Positions 35,874-44,649 of a stretch of 64,000 nt of DNA are shown here, piece by piece. Both the position numbers and the translations under genes were made by a program. Each line of letters starts with the position of its first letter. The stretch's first letter is position 1. Origin of the DNA: Sporosarcina gallistercoris (GTDB taxonomy: Bacteria; Bacillota; Bacilli; Bacillales_A; Planococcaceae). Location: assembly GCF_014836415.1 (NCBI RefSeq), contig NZ_JACSQY010000001.1, positions 186,001 to 250,000 on the forward strand, given 5' to 3'. A model generated the notes under the pieces. That model saw nothing but the letters and a program-made list of their open reading frames with translations. It was not told where the DNA came from and did not search any database.

Positions 35874-36548
35874 TTATAGTGGTCCGGAGATACCCTGTCT
35901 TCTGATCATGATAAAGTGAGCTGCAAGCAATCCAAGAAGTGCTGCAGGCAGGAAGAATACGTGAATCGCAAAGAACCGCGTTAGCGTTTGTGCTCCTAGG
36001 ATTGTTGCATCACCCGCAAGAAGAATCTTAATCCACTCACCAATAAATGGAACAGATGCTGCAATCTCAATTCCTACTTTTGTAGCAAATAGAGCTTTCA
36101 TATCCCATGGCAATAAGTATCCAGTGAATCCTAGACCTAAGATGACAACGAACAAGAGAACGCCGACAACCCAGTTCAATTCACGTGGCTTCTTATAAGC
36201 ACCTGTAAAGAATACACGTAATGTATGTAGGAACATCATTACAATTACGAGAGAGGCTCCCCAGTGGTGCATACCACGCACGATTTCTCCGTAAGCAACT
36301 TCATTTTGAAGATAATAAACGGATTTCCAAGCATTTTCAATATCCGGAGTGTAATACATAGTTAGGAACATACCAGATAGAATTTGGATTACCGTAACGA
36401 AGAAAGTCAATCCTCCGAAACAATAGATGAATGCAGAAAAATGATGTGCGGGGTTTACGTGTTCAGGTACTTCATGATCAGCGATATCGCGCCAAATCGG
36501 GGTGATATCAAGCCGTTCATCGACCCAATCATAAATTTTGTTCATCAA
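35874..36548 (-). CDS. qcrB: menaquinol:cytochrome c reductase, cytochrome b subunit
   Basis: This 224-residue b6-type cytochrome has four membrane helices with paired histidines (GMHHWGAS; FFAIHVFFLPAALLG) for two b haems and the b6-specific ending RRQGISGPL. It oxidises menaquinol in the cytoplasmic membrane. The start is TTG 36548, giving MMNKIYDWVDER as in B. subtilis; ATG 36545 is one codon later. AGGGGG lies upstream. Confidence 0.97.
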   Translation of the reverse strand: MMNKIYDWVDERLDITPIWRDIADHEVPEHVNPAHHFSAFIYCFGGLTFFVTVIQILSGMFLTMYYTPDIENAWKSVYYLQNEVAYGEIVRGMHHWGASLVIVMMFLHTLRVFFTGAYKKPRELNWVVGVLLFVVILGLGFTGYLLPWDMKALFATKVGIEIAASVPFIGEWIKILLAGDATILGAQTLTRFFAIHVFFLPAALLGLLAAHFIMIRRQGISGPL

Positions 36549-36570
36549 TTTGATTGTACCCCCTGACTAA

Positions 36571-37074
36571 TTAGACTAATGTGTTCGGCATTGTTTTACC
36601 GAGATGGACAAAACCGTCAATAACTTCAACTTCATATTGGTCGAGTGGACCCAATGGTGGAGTTCCAGCAACATTTTTACCATTCTTTTCATAACGGCCT
36701 GCATGGCATGGACAGAAATACTGATTAGGATGTGATTCATCGCCCGCCCAGTTCACTGTACAACCTAAATGTTTACACACAGGGGATAATGCGATGATCT
36801 TATCACCATCTTTATAAACCCAAGCAGTGTTTGAAACATCTGATTTGTACCAAGCATCTTTACGATCTTTGATCGTATAATCGACACGCACTGGCGTTTC
36901 TGTAACATCATCCGCTTTTTGGTCAGTCGGGACATAATCGCCACCATCTGCTGATGCTAATACCGGGTCAATTGCAAAGCGAATCATCGGCATTGCTGCT
37001 GCTGAAACCATGAATCCGCCGACACCCATCAATGTGTAGTTAAGGAATTGGCGTCTAGACACTTTGCTGCTCAT
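36571..37074 (-). CDS. qcrA: menaquinol:cytochrome c reductase, Rieske iron-sulfur subunit
   Basis: This 167-residue protein starts with a twin-arginine type signal anchor SRRQFLNYTLMGVGGFMV (6-23). The Rieske 2Fe-2S ligands are C100, H102, C121 and H124, with the C105-C123 disulfide pair. It accepts the first electron from menaquinol on the outer face. ATG 37074 is preceded by GAGGAGGG. First gene of qcrABC. Confidence 0.97.
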   Translation of the reverse strand: MSSKVSRRQFLNYTLMGVGGFMVSAAAMPMIRFAIDPVLASADGGDYVPTDQKADDVTETPVRVDYTIKDRKDAWYKSDVSNTAWVYKDGDKIIALSPVCKHLGCTVNWAGDESHPNQYFCPCHAGRYEKNGKNVAGTPPLGPLDQYEVEVIDGFVHLGKTMPNTLV

Positions 37075-37148
37075 TCATTTCCCTCCTCTTACTCCAAAGT
37101 CAGTCCAACGGACATACTTTTGCTAATTGTTAATACTAGGACATATCT

Positions 37149-37177
37149 ATAATATCCTACCACCACTTGAAATTCAA
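37149..37177 (-). promoter_or_regulatory. promoter of qcrABC (TTGAAT-17-TATTAT)
   Basis: The -35 TTGAAT (37177-37172), 17-base spacer and -10 TATTAT (37154-37149), giving a leader of about 68 bases. Confidence 0.75.
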
Positions 37178-37201
37178 CGTTGCATTTACGCAGGATTCGT
37201 G

Positions 37202-37244
37202 TTTGTGAACAAATAATGAATTTTTCTCAATTAAAATTCACAAA
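37202..37244. promoter_or_regulatory. inverted repeats upstream of the qcrA promoter
   Basis: TTTGTGAA (37202-37209) and TTCACAAA (37237-37244) form a perfect 8-bp inverted repeat; TGAATTTT (37217-37224) and AAAATTCA (37233-37240) form another inside it. The outer half-sites resemble those of the redox repressor Rex, but the spacing is wider than a normal Rex box. They could also end the ypiF transcript, though no U tract follows. Confidence 0.4.
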
Positions 37245-37260
37245 TCTTTCTACTGATTTC

Positions 37261-37707
37261 CTAATTTCTCCATTCCTCCGTCAACTGGGGCAAAAGCTGC
37301 TTCAACTGGTCTTCCAATATGGATTGTTTTAACCGATCATCCATATGTTCAATTGGAATAGAAGGGAGCCATAATATTTTCCCTTGGATTTTAATGCTTG
37401 TCCAATCGGGGTCTGTCGTAAGATACATGACATGCTTAAAAGAAGATTGAGAGAAGTCTTCCGCTAACACTTCACCTAATTGCTCCAGCCCCATGGAAGG
37501 GGTATAGGCAAATGGCGGCGATACCATGATTCTCCCTTTGAATTGCAGTTCAATATAGTCTACTAAGTTCATAAGGAAATCTGTGGAGGATGCGCTCGCT
37601 TTCATTCTCTCTTCAATTGTTTCAACCTTAATAAGTGGCACAACCAACGTGTCTATGTATTCTTTTTGCTGCAAGAATAAATTCATATCGGAAGCATTCC
37701 AATTCAT
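37261..37707 (-). CDS. ypiF: YpiF-like DUF2487 protein
   Basis: A soluble 148-residue protein without known catalytic motifs. It matches the YpiF (DUF2487) family by sequence character and its place between ypiB and qcrA. ATG 37707 has AAAGG at 9 bases; a TTG at 37716 would be too close to the SD. Function unknown. Confidence 0.8.
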   Translation of the reverse strand: MNWNASDMNLFLQQKEYIDTLVVPLIKVETIEERMKASASSTDFLMNLVDYIELQFKGRIMVSPPFAYTPSMGLEQLGEVLAEDFSQSSFKHVMYLTTDPDWTSIKIQGKILWLPSIPIEHMDDRLKQSILEDQLKQLLPQLTEEWRN

Positions 37708-37756
37708 CGTATCCAACCTTTCGTGGAGAAGAATGACTCCATCCCGAAAGACAGAG

Positions 37757-38311
37757 TCAACGTTCTTCTAAAATATTTAATTCTTTCAACACAGCGGACA
37801 ATGCCAGAAACTGTTCTTCATCATTAGCATCCAGGGCTTCATCGACATGTTTCAGGAGTGTTTCTTTGGTCATCGTTGTCATACTTTCCTTCAATAACTG
37901 TTGAGCAATTTGGCGATCGCGTTCACTGACTTGCTGATCCAGTGGGAAATACGGATTATCTTCCAGCACGCTCGCATAATGTGGTGAACTATTGCTTTTC
38001 AGGAAATTGAGTTGAATGAACATTTTTTCATCCGGATGCAATCGGAGATCATGGAACGATTTTTCTGCGTCGGTTGTCATGAGGCTCCCTTTGTAAAAAC
38101 GGAATGGCACACCATTCGAGTCCGTTGTAGAAATCACCATCGCCCGTGGACAAAAATGTGCGTCATCTGTAAAATGGACATTCCTCAAAATCTTTTCGTG
38201 GCTCAATAAGTAATTCAAAATCCAGACACATTCCCGGCGCTTTAAACGATAGCGCTTTAAAAACCACCTAATGAAATCTTTTTTGGCAGCGACAGGAATC
38301 ATGGCTTCCAT
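37757..38311 (-). CDS. ypiB: YpiB, UPF0302 protein with IDEAL domain
   Basis: A 184-residue protein made of an UPF0302 domain (about 1-140) and a C-terminal IDEAL segment (LLKHVDEALDANDEEQFLAL), a short helical motif found at the ends of several Bacillales proteins. Function unknown. ATG 38311 follows AGGAGGCG, only one base after the stop of the TPR gene. Confidence 0.88.
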   Translation of the reverse strand: MEAMIPVAAKKDFIRWFLKRYRLKRRECVWILNYLLSHEKILRNVHFTDDAHFCPRAMVISTTDSNGVPFRFYKGSLMTTDAEKSFHDLRLHPDEKMFIQLNFLKSNSSPHYASVLEDNPYFPLDQQVSERDRQIAQQLLKESMTTMTKETLLKHVDEALDANDEEQFLALSAVLKELNILEER

Positions 38312-38312
38312 C

Positions 38313-39584
38313 TTACGCCTCCTCTTCTTCCTGGTCCTCTAGAAATGATGCCCATTCGGGGAGATCCGGTACTAGTACCATCAATTCCTTTACGATGTTC
38401 ACCGCTTCTGATCGTTTCCCTTCTTCTAGCAAGAACTTAGCGTATCTTTCTAGAAATTCCGGATCTTCCTTCATGCCAGTGTATGCCTGAACGTAAGAAT
38501 CATATGCCTCCGTGTAATGTTCCAGATTCTCTTCAGCATATGCCTTGAATGCTGCAAGTAAAGGGATTTCCAACTGTTCTTCGGATGTATCTTGAAGAAG
38601 TTCAAGAAGATTTTCGTAGTGCTCTTGTTGCTCATACAAAGATGCTAACGAGATACGGGCTTCAACATATTCAGGATCTAAGGCTAGAGCATCTCCCAAA
38701 AAGCGTTCTGCTTCTCCCGGCCGCCCAAGCTTCAGAGCTACTTTGCCTGCTGCGAGATGCAGTTCTTTGTCGAATTCGTCCCTTCGTATTCCTTCTGTGA
38801 AGAAAGTGAGAGCATTTTCATTTTCCTCCAGCAAAAGACTCGCCTGACCTGCCAGCATGTATGCGGAGAAATAATCAGGATCCATTTCGATCAGCTGATT
38901 TAAATGACGCAAAGCTGGTTGGGAGTTTCCACTTTGATATTGGCTATAAGCTGCGCCAAATAGTGTATCCGGAAGTACTTTACCATCCTTCAGCAGTGAC
39001 TCGTAATAAGGAACCGCTTCTTCATAAGCACCACCGGCACTGTAAGCTTCTGCAATACGCGATTCCAGTGAAGTGCCTCCCACCTCATCCAGTCCACGTT
39101 CCCTCAGCTGTAAATAGAGACGGACAGCTTCTGAATATTTACCACTTTCCAGCAGAAGTTCCGCTTTCGCAAAACGGATGACCGGCTCTTCCGGAGCAAG
39201 CTCCTCCGCTTCATCAATTTTCGAAAGTGCAACCTCTGCCATTCCGATGGTTTGATAATAATCGGCTAAGAGCAGAAGCGCTTGGAGATATTCCTCTTCT
39301 TCTTTAAGGATATCCGTCAGCAGTAACAATGCTTCGTCTTCTCTTCCCAATGCCATCAACGCTTCTGCACGATCGATTTTCAACTGACCAGCATCCGGCA
39401 TATGTGTGAGTAAAGCATCATATAATTGATCCGCTTGCGGAACGAGGCCGTACTCCATCAAAAGAGTGGCACTGTCATAAATCGCATCGAATTCAATACT
39501 TTTTGTAAGTTGCTCAACTGTTTCTTCAACAGCTTGCAGATTGCCATTCATAATCATTTTTTCTAACTGTTGTACCTGCTCCAT
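38313..39584 (-). CDS. ypiA: tetratricopeptide repeat protein YpiA
   Basis: A 423-residue, strongly acidic protein built from about ten TPR units. Consensus elements such as A-x-x-LY-x-x-L and Y-x-EAVxLYxQL recur through its length. No signal peptide or enzyme domain is seen; TPR arrays usually serve as protein-binding scaffolds. It leads a leftward series ypiA-ypiB-ypiF. ATG 39584 has AAAGGAGAAA upstream. It may be transcribed through from aroA, since no terminator is seen between them. Confidence 0.9.
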   Translation of the reverse strand: MEQVQQLEKMIMNGNLQAVEETVEQLTKSIEFDAIYDSATLLMEYGLVPQADQLYDALLTHMPDAGQLKIDRAEALMALGREDEALLLLTDILKEEEEYLQALLLLADYYQTIGMAEVALSKIDEAEELAPEEPVIRFAKAELLLESGKYSEAVRLYLQLRERGLDEVGGTSLESRIAEAYSAGGAYEEAVPYYESLLKDGKVLPDTLFGAAYSQYQSGNSQPALRHLNQLIEMDPDYFSAYMLAGQASLLLEENENALTFFTEGIRRDEFDKELHLAAGKVALKLGRPGEAERFLGDALALDPEYVEARISLASLYEQQEHYENLLELLQDTSEEQLEIPLLAAFKAYAEENLEHYTEAYDSYVQAYTGMKEDPEFLERYAKFLLEEGKRSEAVNIVKELMVLVPDLPEWASFLEDQEEEEA

Positions 39585-39622
39585 AGTTTCTCCTTTTTTA
39601 ACACGTTGTATACAAAAAAACT

Positions 39623-40930
39623 TCAGTGTTTCGACTGTGTCAATGAATTAAGATGATCAAAAAAACCAGGATAGGAAACATTGATACAAGAAGCATCTTC
39701 AATCTGTACAGGTCCTTCAGTCACTAATGATGCAATGGCAGCCATCATTCCCAATCGATGATCCCCATGAGAGCTAAGAATTGTACCTTTAAGTTTTGTC
39801 GGTCCTGTAATCCGCATCCCGTCGGGGGTCGGCTCGATCGAAGCGCCCAATTTTCGTAATTCTGAACAAACAGCTTCAATCCTGTCTGTCTCCTTCACCC
39901 TAAGTTCCTCAGCGTCTTTAATGATTGTGGTCCCAGTTGCTTGTGTTGCAAGCAATGCGATCACAGGAAGTTCGTCAATCAACCTGGGAATTAGTGAACC
40001 GCTAATTTCAACCCCACGTAAATCAGATGATTGTACTGTTAGCTCACCGTATGGTTCGCCTTCTCCCCCAACAGTCTCTTTAATGGATACCTTTGCCCCC
40101 ATATCTTCCAGGACATCGATAATGCCAGTCCGAGTTGGATTGAGTCCGACATCTTGAAATGTTAGGGAACTTCCCGATACCATAGCCGCTGCACACATGA
40201 AAAAGGCTGCTGAAGAAATATCGCCTGGCACCTTCACGTCACATGCTTGAAGAGATTGTCCACCCACAATAGAGACTGAGGTTGCTTCTGATTGGACGTT
40301 GGCTCCAAACTGCCGAAGCATGCGTTCTGTATGGTCACGTGAAACAGCTTTTTCAGTAACGGTCGTCGTGCCTTGCGCTGAAAGACCGGCAAATAAAATT
40401 GCTGATTTCACTTGAGCACTAGCAATGGGCATATTATACGACATCTCTTTAAGCTGAGTGCCTTTTACAGTCAATGGTAACGTCCCTGTTTCATGGTCAC
40501 TTTCGAATCTAGCATCCATTTCTTTTAATGGGGTTGTAACACGACGCATCGGTCTTTTGCACAAATAACGGTCACCCGTAACTTCTGCAGTGACGTTCGA
40601 TCCAGCGAGAATGCCAAGCAATAGCCTGGCGGTCGTACCTGAATTTCCAGCATCCAATGCTTCAACCGGATTTTTCCACCCAGTAATTCCTGGACTTTTA
40701 ACGGTTACATCTGTGCCGATCCTCTCGATATCCACTCCAAGCTGAGAGAAAATCCGTATCGTTGAAAGACAATCTTCTCCCGCGAGAAAACCACTAATAG
40801 TCGTTGTACCCTTTGCAATTGCCCCAAGCATAACAGCACGATGGGAAATCGATTTGTCGCCGGGAACTCGAATAGTCCCCTTCAAAGCATCCCCTTCGTA
40901 GGAAGCTGTGATCATGTCTATTTTCTCCAT
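39623..40930 (-). CDS. aroA: 3-phosphoshikimate 1-carboxyvinyltransferase (EPSP synthase)
   Basis: This 435-residue shikimate-pathway enzyme joins PEP and shikimate 3-phosphate. The family signature region reads GDKSISHRAVML (about 24-35), and LLGILAGS, LCKRPMRRV and DHRLGMMAAIAS are also present. ATG 40930 has GGAGGTG; an in-frame TTG at 40948 contains the SD and is rejected. Last gene of the aroC-aroB-aroH-hisC-tyrA-aroA operon (called aroE in old B. subtilis maps). Confidence 0.96.
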   Translation of the reverse strand: MEKIDMITASYEGDALKGTIRVPGDKSISHRAVMLGAIAKGTTTISGFLAGEDCLSTIRIFSQLGVDIERIGTDVTVKSPGITGWKNPVEALDAGNSGTTARLLLGILAGSNVTAEVTGDRYLCKRPMRRVTTPLKEMDARFESDHETGTLPLTVKGTQLKEMSYNMPIASAQVKSAILFAGLSAQGTTTVTEKAVSRDHTERMLRQFGANVQSEATSVSIVGGQSLQACDVKVPGDISSAAFFMCAAAMVSGSSLTFQDVGLNPTRTGIIDVLEDMGAKVSIKETVGGEGEPYGELTVQSSDLRGVEISGSLIPRLIDELPVIALLATQATGTTIIKDAEELRVKETDRIEAVCSELRKLGASIEPTPDGMRITGPTKLKGTILSSHGDHRLGMMAAIASLVTEGPVQIEDASCINVSYPGFFDHLNSLTQSKH

Positions 40931-40944
40931 AAATAGCACCTCCG

Positions 40945-42057
40945 TCAAAGTATTTGCATAGAGTACTCGGTTTCTTGCTCGAGCACTTGTGCAGCCTGGT
41001 TTCGTTCGACTGGTGAACGGAAGCTGATAACGAGAATTCCATACACATCTGTTCGCGTCTCAACGATTCGGATATTCGTCAAACTAATCTCTTTCTCAGC
41101 CAAGATGCGTGTGATTTCAGAAATCACCCCTGGATGGTCGGGAACATCTATATGAAGATCAAACTGCATATACAGAGCGCCTTGAACTTCATTTTGAGTG
41201 ACTGATGGGAGATGGTCACGAAACTGTTTCGCTTCATCGAAAAACTGTTGAATCGAACCAGGATCATTATTCTTCAACATTTCCCGTACTGTTTGCATTT
41301 CAGAAAGCCATCTATCGAGCTGACCTATTAGCTCTTCTTTGTTTTGCACAGTAATATCACGCCACATCACTGGATCCGCGGATGCGATTCGAGTAAGATC
41401 ACGGAAGCCACCAGCAGCCAATCTCCGGACAAACGGCTGCCTCTGTTCTTGTGAAGCCAGTAAGTTCACCAGAGAAGAGGCGATAATATGCGGAAAATGG
41501 CTAACCACGGCAGTCATACGATCGTGCTCCGATGCATCCAGCACAGCTAATTTCCCTTGTGTCACGGTTAACAAGGATGTTAAACGCTCAAGGTCATCAG
41601 GCGGACAGCTTTCTGGGGGGGTTAACACATAATAGGCATTTTCAAATAGATGCTCGATAGCTGCTGAAATCCCGCTTTTGTGAGACCCCGCCATCGGATG
41701 CCCGCCAATAAAGGTAATCCCCTTGCTGATCAAACCTTTTGCTGCACTCATAATTGGTTGTTTGGTGCTTCCAGTGTCCGTTACAATAACAGACGGTTTC
41801 ATATCCCATAATACAGCTTCATGTAACAATTGTGCCGTTGCAGCAACAGGTACAGCGAATATAAGGTAATCCGCTTCTTTTGCCGCGGCTTTGACAGAAG
41901 GTGCAACAGAGTCGATAATGCCCCTCCGATATGCTTCGTCTGCAGATTTATAAGAGCGGTCAAATCCTGTAATGACGATTTCAGGATTGCGTTTCAACGC
42001 TAATGCCAGGGAACCGCCAATCAGCCCTAGCCCAATGATAGATACATTAGTTGTCAT
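40945..42057 (-). CDS. tyrA: prephenate dehydrogenase with ACT domain
   Basis: This 370-residue NAD-dependent enzyme of tyrosine synthesis has a Rossmann motif GLGLIGGS (9-16), the catalytic-histidine region VSHFPHI, and a C-terminal ACT domain (about 295-370) that probably senses tyrosine. ATG 42057 has AGAGGG upstream. It lies 4 bases after hisC. Confidence 0.95.
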   Translation of the reverse strand: MTTNVSIIGLGLIGGSLALALKRNPEIVITGFDRSYKSADEAYRRGIIDSVAPSVKAAAKEADYLIFAVPVAATAQLLHEAVLWDMKPSVIVTDTGSTKQPIMSAAKGLISKGITFIGGHPMAGSHKSGISAAIEHLFENAYYVLTPPESCPPDDLERLTSLLTVTQGKLAVLDASEHDRMTAVVSHFPHIIASSLVNLLASQEQRQPFVRRLAAGGFRDLTRIASADPVMWRDITVQNKEELIGQLDRWLSEMQTVREMLKNNDPGSIQQFFDEAKQFRDHLPSVTQNEVQGALYMQFDLHIDVPDHPGVISEITRILAEKEISLTNIRIVETRTDVYGILVISFRSPVERNQAAQVLEQETEYSMQIL

Positions 42058-42061
42058 AATA

Positions 42062-43153
42062 TTACCCTCTATTTGTCAACAGTGTTTCGAACGCTTTGAA
42101 GAACCCGTTGTTTTGTTCTTCGGAACCGATTGTGACCCGGACCCGTTTCGGGGTGCCAAGTAAATTACCACTTCTTACGATAAAGCCTTGCTGCAGTAAC
42201 TTGTCTGCTGCTTCAGTGGCATCCATCGGAACTTCAATCAAGACGAAGTTCGCTTCAGATGGGTGAATGTGCAAGTTATGTTTTTTTGCAAACTGTACGA
42301 AACGTTTCCGCTGTTTCTCGTTTTCCAGCCGGCATTCATCAATGAATGCCTGATCTGCCAGAGCATGCTCCGCTACTAGAAGAGCTAGCGAACTCGTATT
42401 AAACGGATTTCTCACTTTGTTAAGTTCTGTAATGATTTCAGTTGAAGCGATTCCATATCCGATACGGAATGATGCCAGCCCGTATGCTTTTGAGAATGTC
42501 CGTAAAATCATGAGATTCGGGTATTCGGATAGCCATTGAATTGGATCTTCATAACTCTCCTCCGTTATGTATTCAAAGTATGCTTCATCCAAAACAGTCA
42601 AAACCGTACGGGGAACTGCATCCAAAAACTTCTTTAAGCGTTCAGATGGGATGAGATCACCTGTCGGATTATTTGGGCTGCAGATCCAAATGACTGCTGT
42701 TGAAGAATCGATTTCCTGCAAGAAACGGTCTAGATCGTGCTGTCCATCCACTAACGGAATTTCACGAACTTCAGCGCCTTCAATTTTTGCGTTATGTGCG
42801 TATTGGGGAAATGAAGGAGTTGGCATCAATGTATTCGACTCCCGGTTCAGGAGTGCACGGCAAATGATCGTGATGATATCGTCTGACCCGTTCCCGAGGA
42901 TGACATTGGATTCATCCACACCTAATTTCTTTGCAAGCTTCGCTCTTAGCGGAGGAGAAGAAGTTTCAGGATACATTTCTATCTGAATTCCCGGGTTGTC
43001 TAGAATTTTCCGGACGGAAGGCGCGCAACCATAGGGGTTTTCGTTAGATGCAAGTTTCACAATTTCACTTAAGTCAAATTCCTTTTGGACATCTTCAATA
43101 GAGCGGCCTGGTTTGTAAGGATTCATAGTTGCCAATGCTGGTTTCCAATTCAT
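42062..43153 (-). CDS. hisC: histidinol-phosphate / aromatic aminotransferase
   Basis: A 363-residue class I/II aminotransferase with LASNENPYG, NPTG, and the PLP lysine in TFSKAYGLASFRIGYG. In B. subtilis the gene at this locus serves both histidine and Phe/Tyr synthesis, which explains its place beside tyrA. Here it follows aroH directly, where B. subtilis has trpEDCFBA between the two. ATG 43153 has AGGAGGAAC upstream. Confidence 0.95.
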   Translation of the reverse strand: MNWKPALATMNPYKPGRSIEDVQKEFDLSEIVKLASNENPYGCAPSVRKILDNPGIQIEMYPETSSPPLRAKLAKKLGVDESNVILGNGSDDIITIICRALLNRESNTLMPTPSFPQYAHNAKIEGAEVREIPLVDGQHDLDRFLQEIDSSTAVIWICSPNNPTGDLIPSERLKKFLDAVPRTVLTVLDEAYFEYITEESYEDPIQWLSEYPNLMILRTFSKAYGLASFRIGYGIASTEIITELNKVRNPFNTSSLALLVAEHALADQAFIDECRLENEKQRKRFVQFAKKHNLHIHPSEANFVLIEVPMDATEAADKLLQQGFIVRSGNLLGTPKRVRVTIGSEEQNNGFFKAFETLLTNRG

Positions 43154-43178
43154 AAGCGAGTTCCTCCTAAATGCTGTA

Positions 43179-43544
43179 CTATTTCTTAAGATCAGGTCTT
43201 AATTTAACTGCGTCATTTTGATAAATGTGAATGATGTCTTGTTGCGCAACTTCTGTATTGACGTGCATAAGTACACGTATACAAAGCGGCATCCCCCCAG
43301 GTACATCCATTTCATGCATGCACATGACAGGTACATAGGTCCACCCTTCAATTGTACGGACCGCTTTTGCAGGAAATGCAGATTGCACGTCGATAGTCGT
43401 GGAGATGAGTACTGAAACGATATCATCTGCTTTCAAGTCATTCTCAATCGCCATTGTCTGAACCAATTGTTCGGTTGCATCCAAAACAGCTTGTTGTTCA
43501 TCCTCACTTACGGTTGTTGCTCCCCTTATTCCTCTTACAGTCAT
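43179..43544 (-). CDS. aroH: chorismate mutase, AroH type
   Basis: This 121-residue monofunctional mutase converts chorismate to prephenate. Active-site residues of the AroH fold are recognisable: R7 in RGIRGATTV, and the CIRVLMH segment around R89. ATG 43544 has AAAGGAGG and lies inside the 3' end of aroB, giving a 41-base overlap. Confidence 0.95.
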   Translation of the reverse strand: MTVRGIRGATTVSEDEQQAVLDATEQLVQTMAIENDLKADDIVSVLISTTIDVQSAFPAKAVRTIEGWTYVPVMCMHEMDVPGGMPLCIRVLMHVNTEVAQQDIIHIYQNDAVKLRPDLKK

Positions 43545-44646
43545 GTAACACTTCCTCCTTTATACGAGAGATCAATTCATGGTACGCCTGTTCACAATGT
43601 CGTTCTGAAACTTTTTGTGTAAATGGATTTCCTGGACTGTGAAGCAACACGAACACCAATTCACCTGCAGATACCTTCTTATCCATTTTCATGAATTGCA
43701 AAAGTGAATTGAATTCGACGTCTACAATTGCTTGTACCGGATAACCTGAATGGTCAGCAAAACGAATGAAGCGATTTGTGAATCCCGGTGAAATGCTTCC
43801 GAAGGTTTCACTCAACAGGAGACTATATGCCATACCGATCATGACACATTCTCCATGACTCACTTTCCCGAATCCAAAGTAGGCTTCCACAGCATGACCA
43901 AGCGTATGACCGAAGTTCAAGAACTTCCGCATGCCTTGTTCAAATTCGTCTTGTGCCACAATATCCGCCTTTACACGAATCCCTTTGAGGAGCTCAGTCG
44001 ATAACATTTCCGCTGAAAAGTGCGGGAAGTCAGAATTCAGAAGCAGTGACTCCGTCCAGTCATCATCCGATATCATTGCATGCTTTAGAAGCTCAGCCAT
44101 GCCGGAACGGACTTCCCGTTCCGGCAATGTCGTAAATAAGTCAGGCCGGAAAAGAACGCCCGCCGGCTGATGAAACGAACCGACCATGTTTTTCCCTTCA
44201 GGCATGTTAATGGCAGTTTTCCCACCAACAGCGCTATCGTGAGCTAGTATTGTAGTTGGGCATTGGAGGAAAGGAATCCCTCTCATGAAAGTCGCAGCTA
44301 CAAAACCTGTCAGGTCTCCACATGCTCCCCCCCCGAATGCAATTAAAACAGATTGTCTTGTGAATTGATGCTGGAGCAAAAACGAATGACAACTCATGAA
44401 ACTGGCTGGTGTTTTACTCTCTTCTCCCCCCGGAAGCATATGCAGCACAAAAGGAATAGAGGCGGCCTGTAACGCTTGTTCAAGTTTCTCCAGATGGTAT
44501 GATGCCGCTGTCGCATCTGCAAAAATCCCGACTTTGTCCGCATGTTGCAGTAACTCTTTGTATTCCGTGGCAAAGAGGACATATACCCCTCCGCCTATAT
44601 GGACGTCGTATGAAGTGCTCATTGTTTTAACGGTGAGTTGTTTCAT
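43504..44646 (-). CDS. aroB: 3-dehydroquinate synthase
   Basis: This 380-residue NAD- and metal-dependent enzyme forms the first ring of the shikimate pathway. NAD-binding GGGACGDLTGFVAATFMRG and the metal ligand regions (GMAELLKH, NFGHTLGHAVE, HGECV) are intact. A basic tail of about 20 residues (ending KRNKGSNNRK) runs into aroH. ATG 44646 has AAAGGAG upstream. Confidence 0.96.
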   Translation of the reverse strand: MKQLTVKTMSTSYDVHIGGGVYVLFATEYKELLQHADKVGIFADATAASYHLEKLEQALQAASIPFVLHMLPGGEESKTPASFMSCHSFLLQHQFTRQSVLIAFGGGACGDLTGFVAATFMRGIPFLQCPTTILAHDSAVGGKTAINMPEGKNMVGSFHQPAGVLFRPDLFTTLPEREVRSGMAELLKHAMISDDDWTESLLLNSDFPHFSAEMLSTELLKGIRVKADIVAQDEFEQGMRKFLNFGHTLGHAVEAYFGFGKVSHGECVMIGMAYSLLLSETFGSISPGFTNRFIRFADHSGYPVQAIVDVEFNSLLQFMKMDKKVSAGELVFVLLHSPGNPFTQKVSERHCEQAYHELISRIKEEVLHDCKRNKGSNNRK

Positions 44647-44649
44647 CGC

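Noticed and set aside
37727..37768. Hairpin between ypiB and ypiF as a terminator
   Set aside because: The stem GACTC/GAGTC is short with a 14-base loop and no U run; it may be chance.
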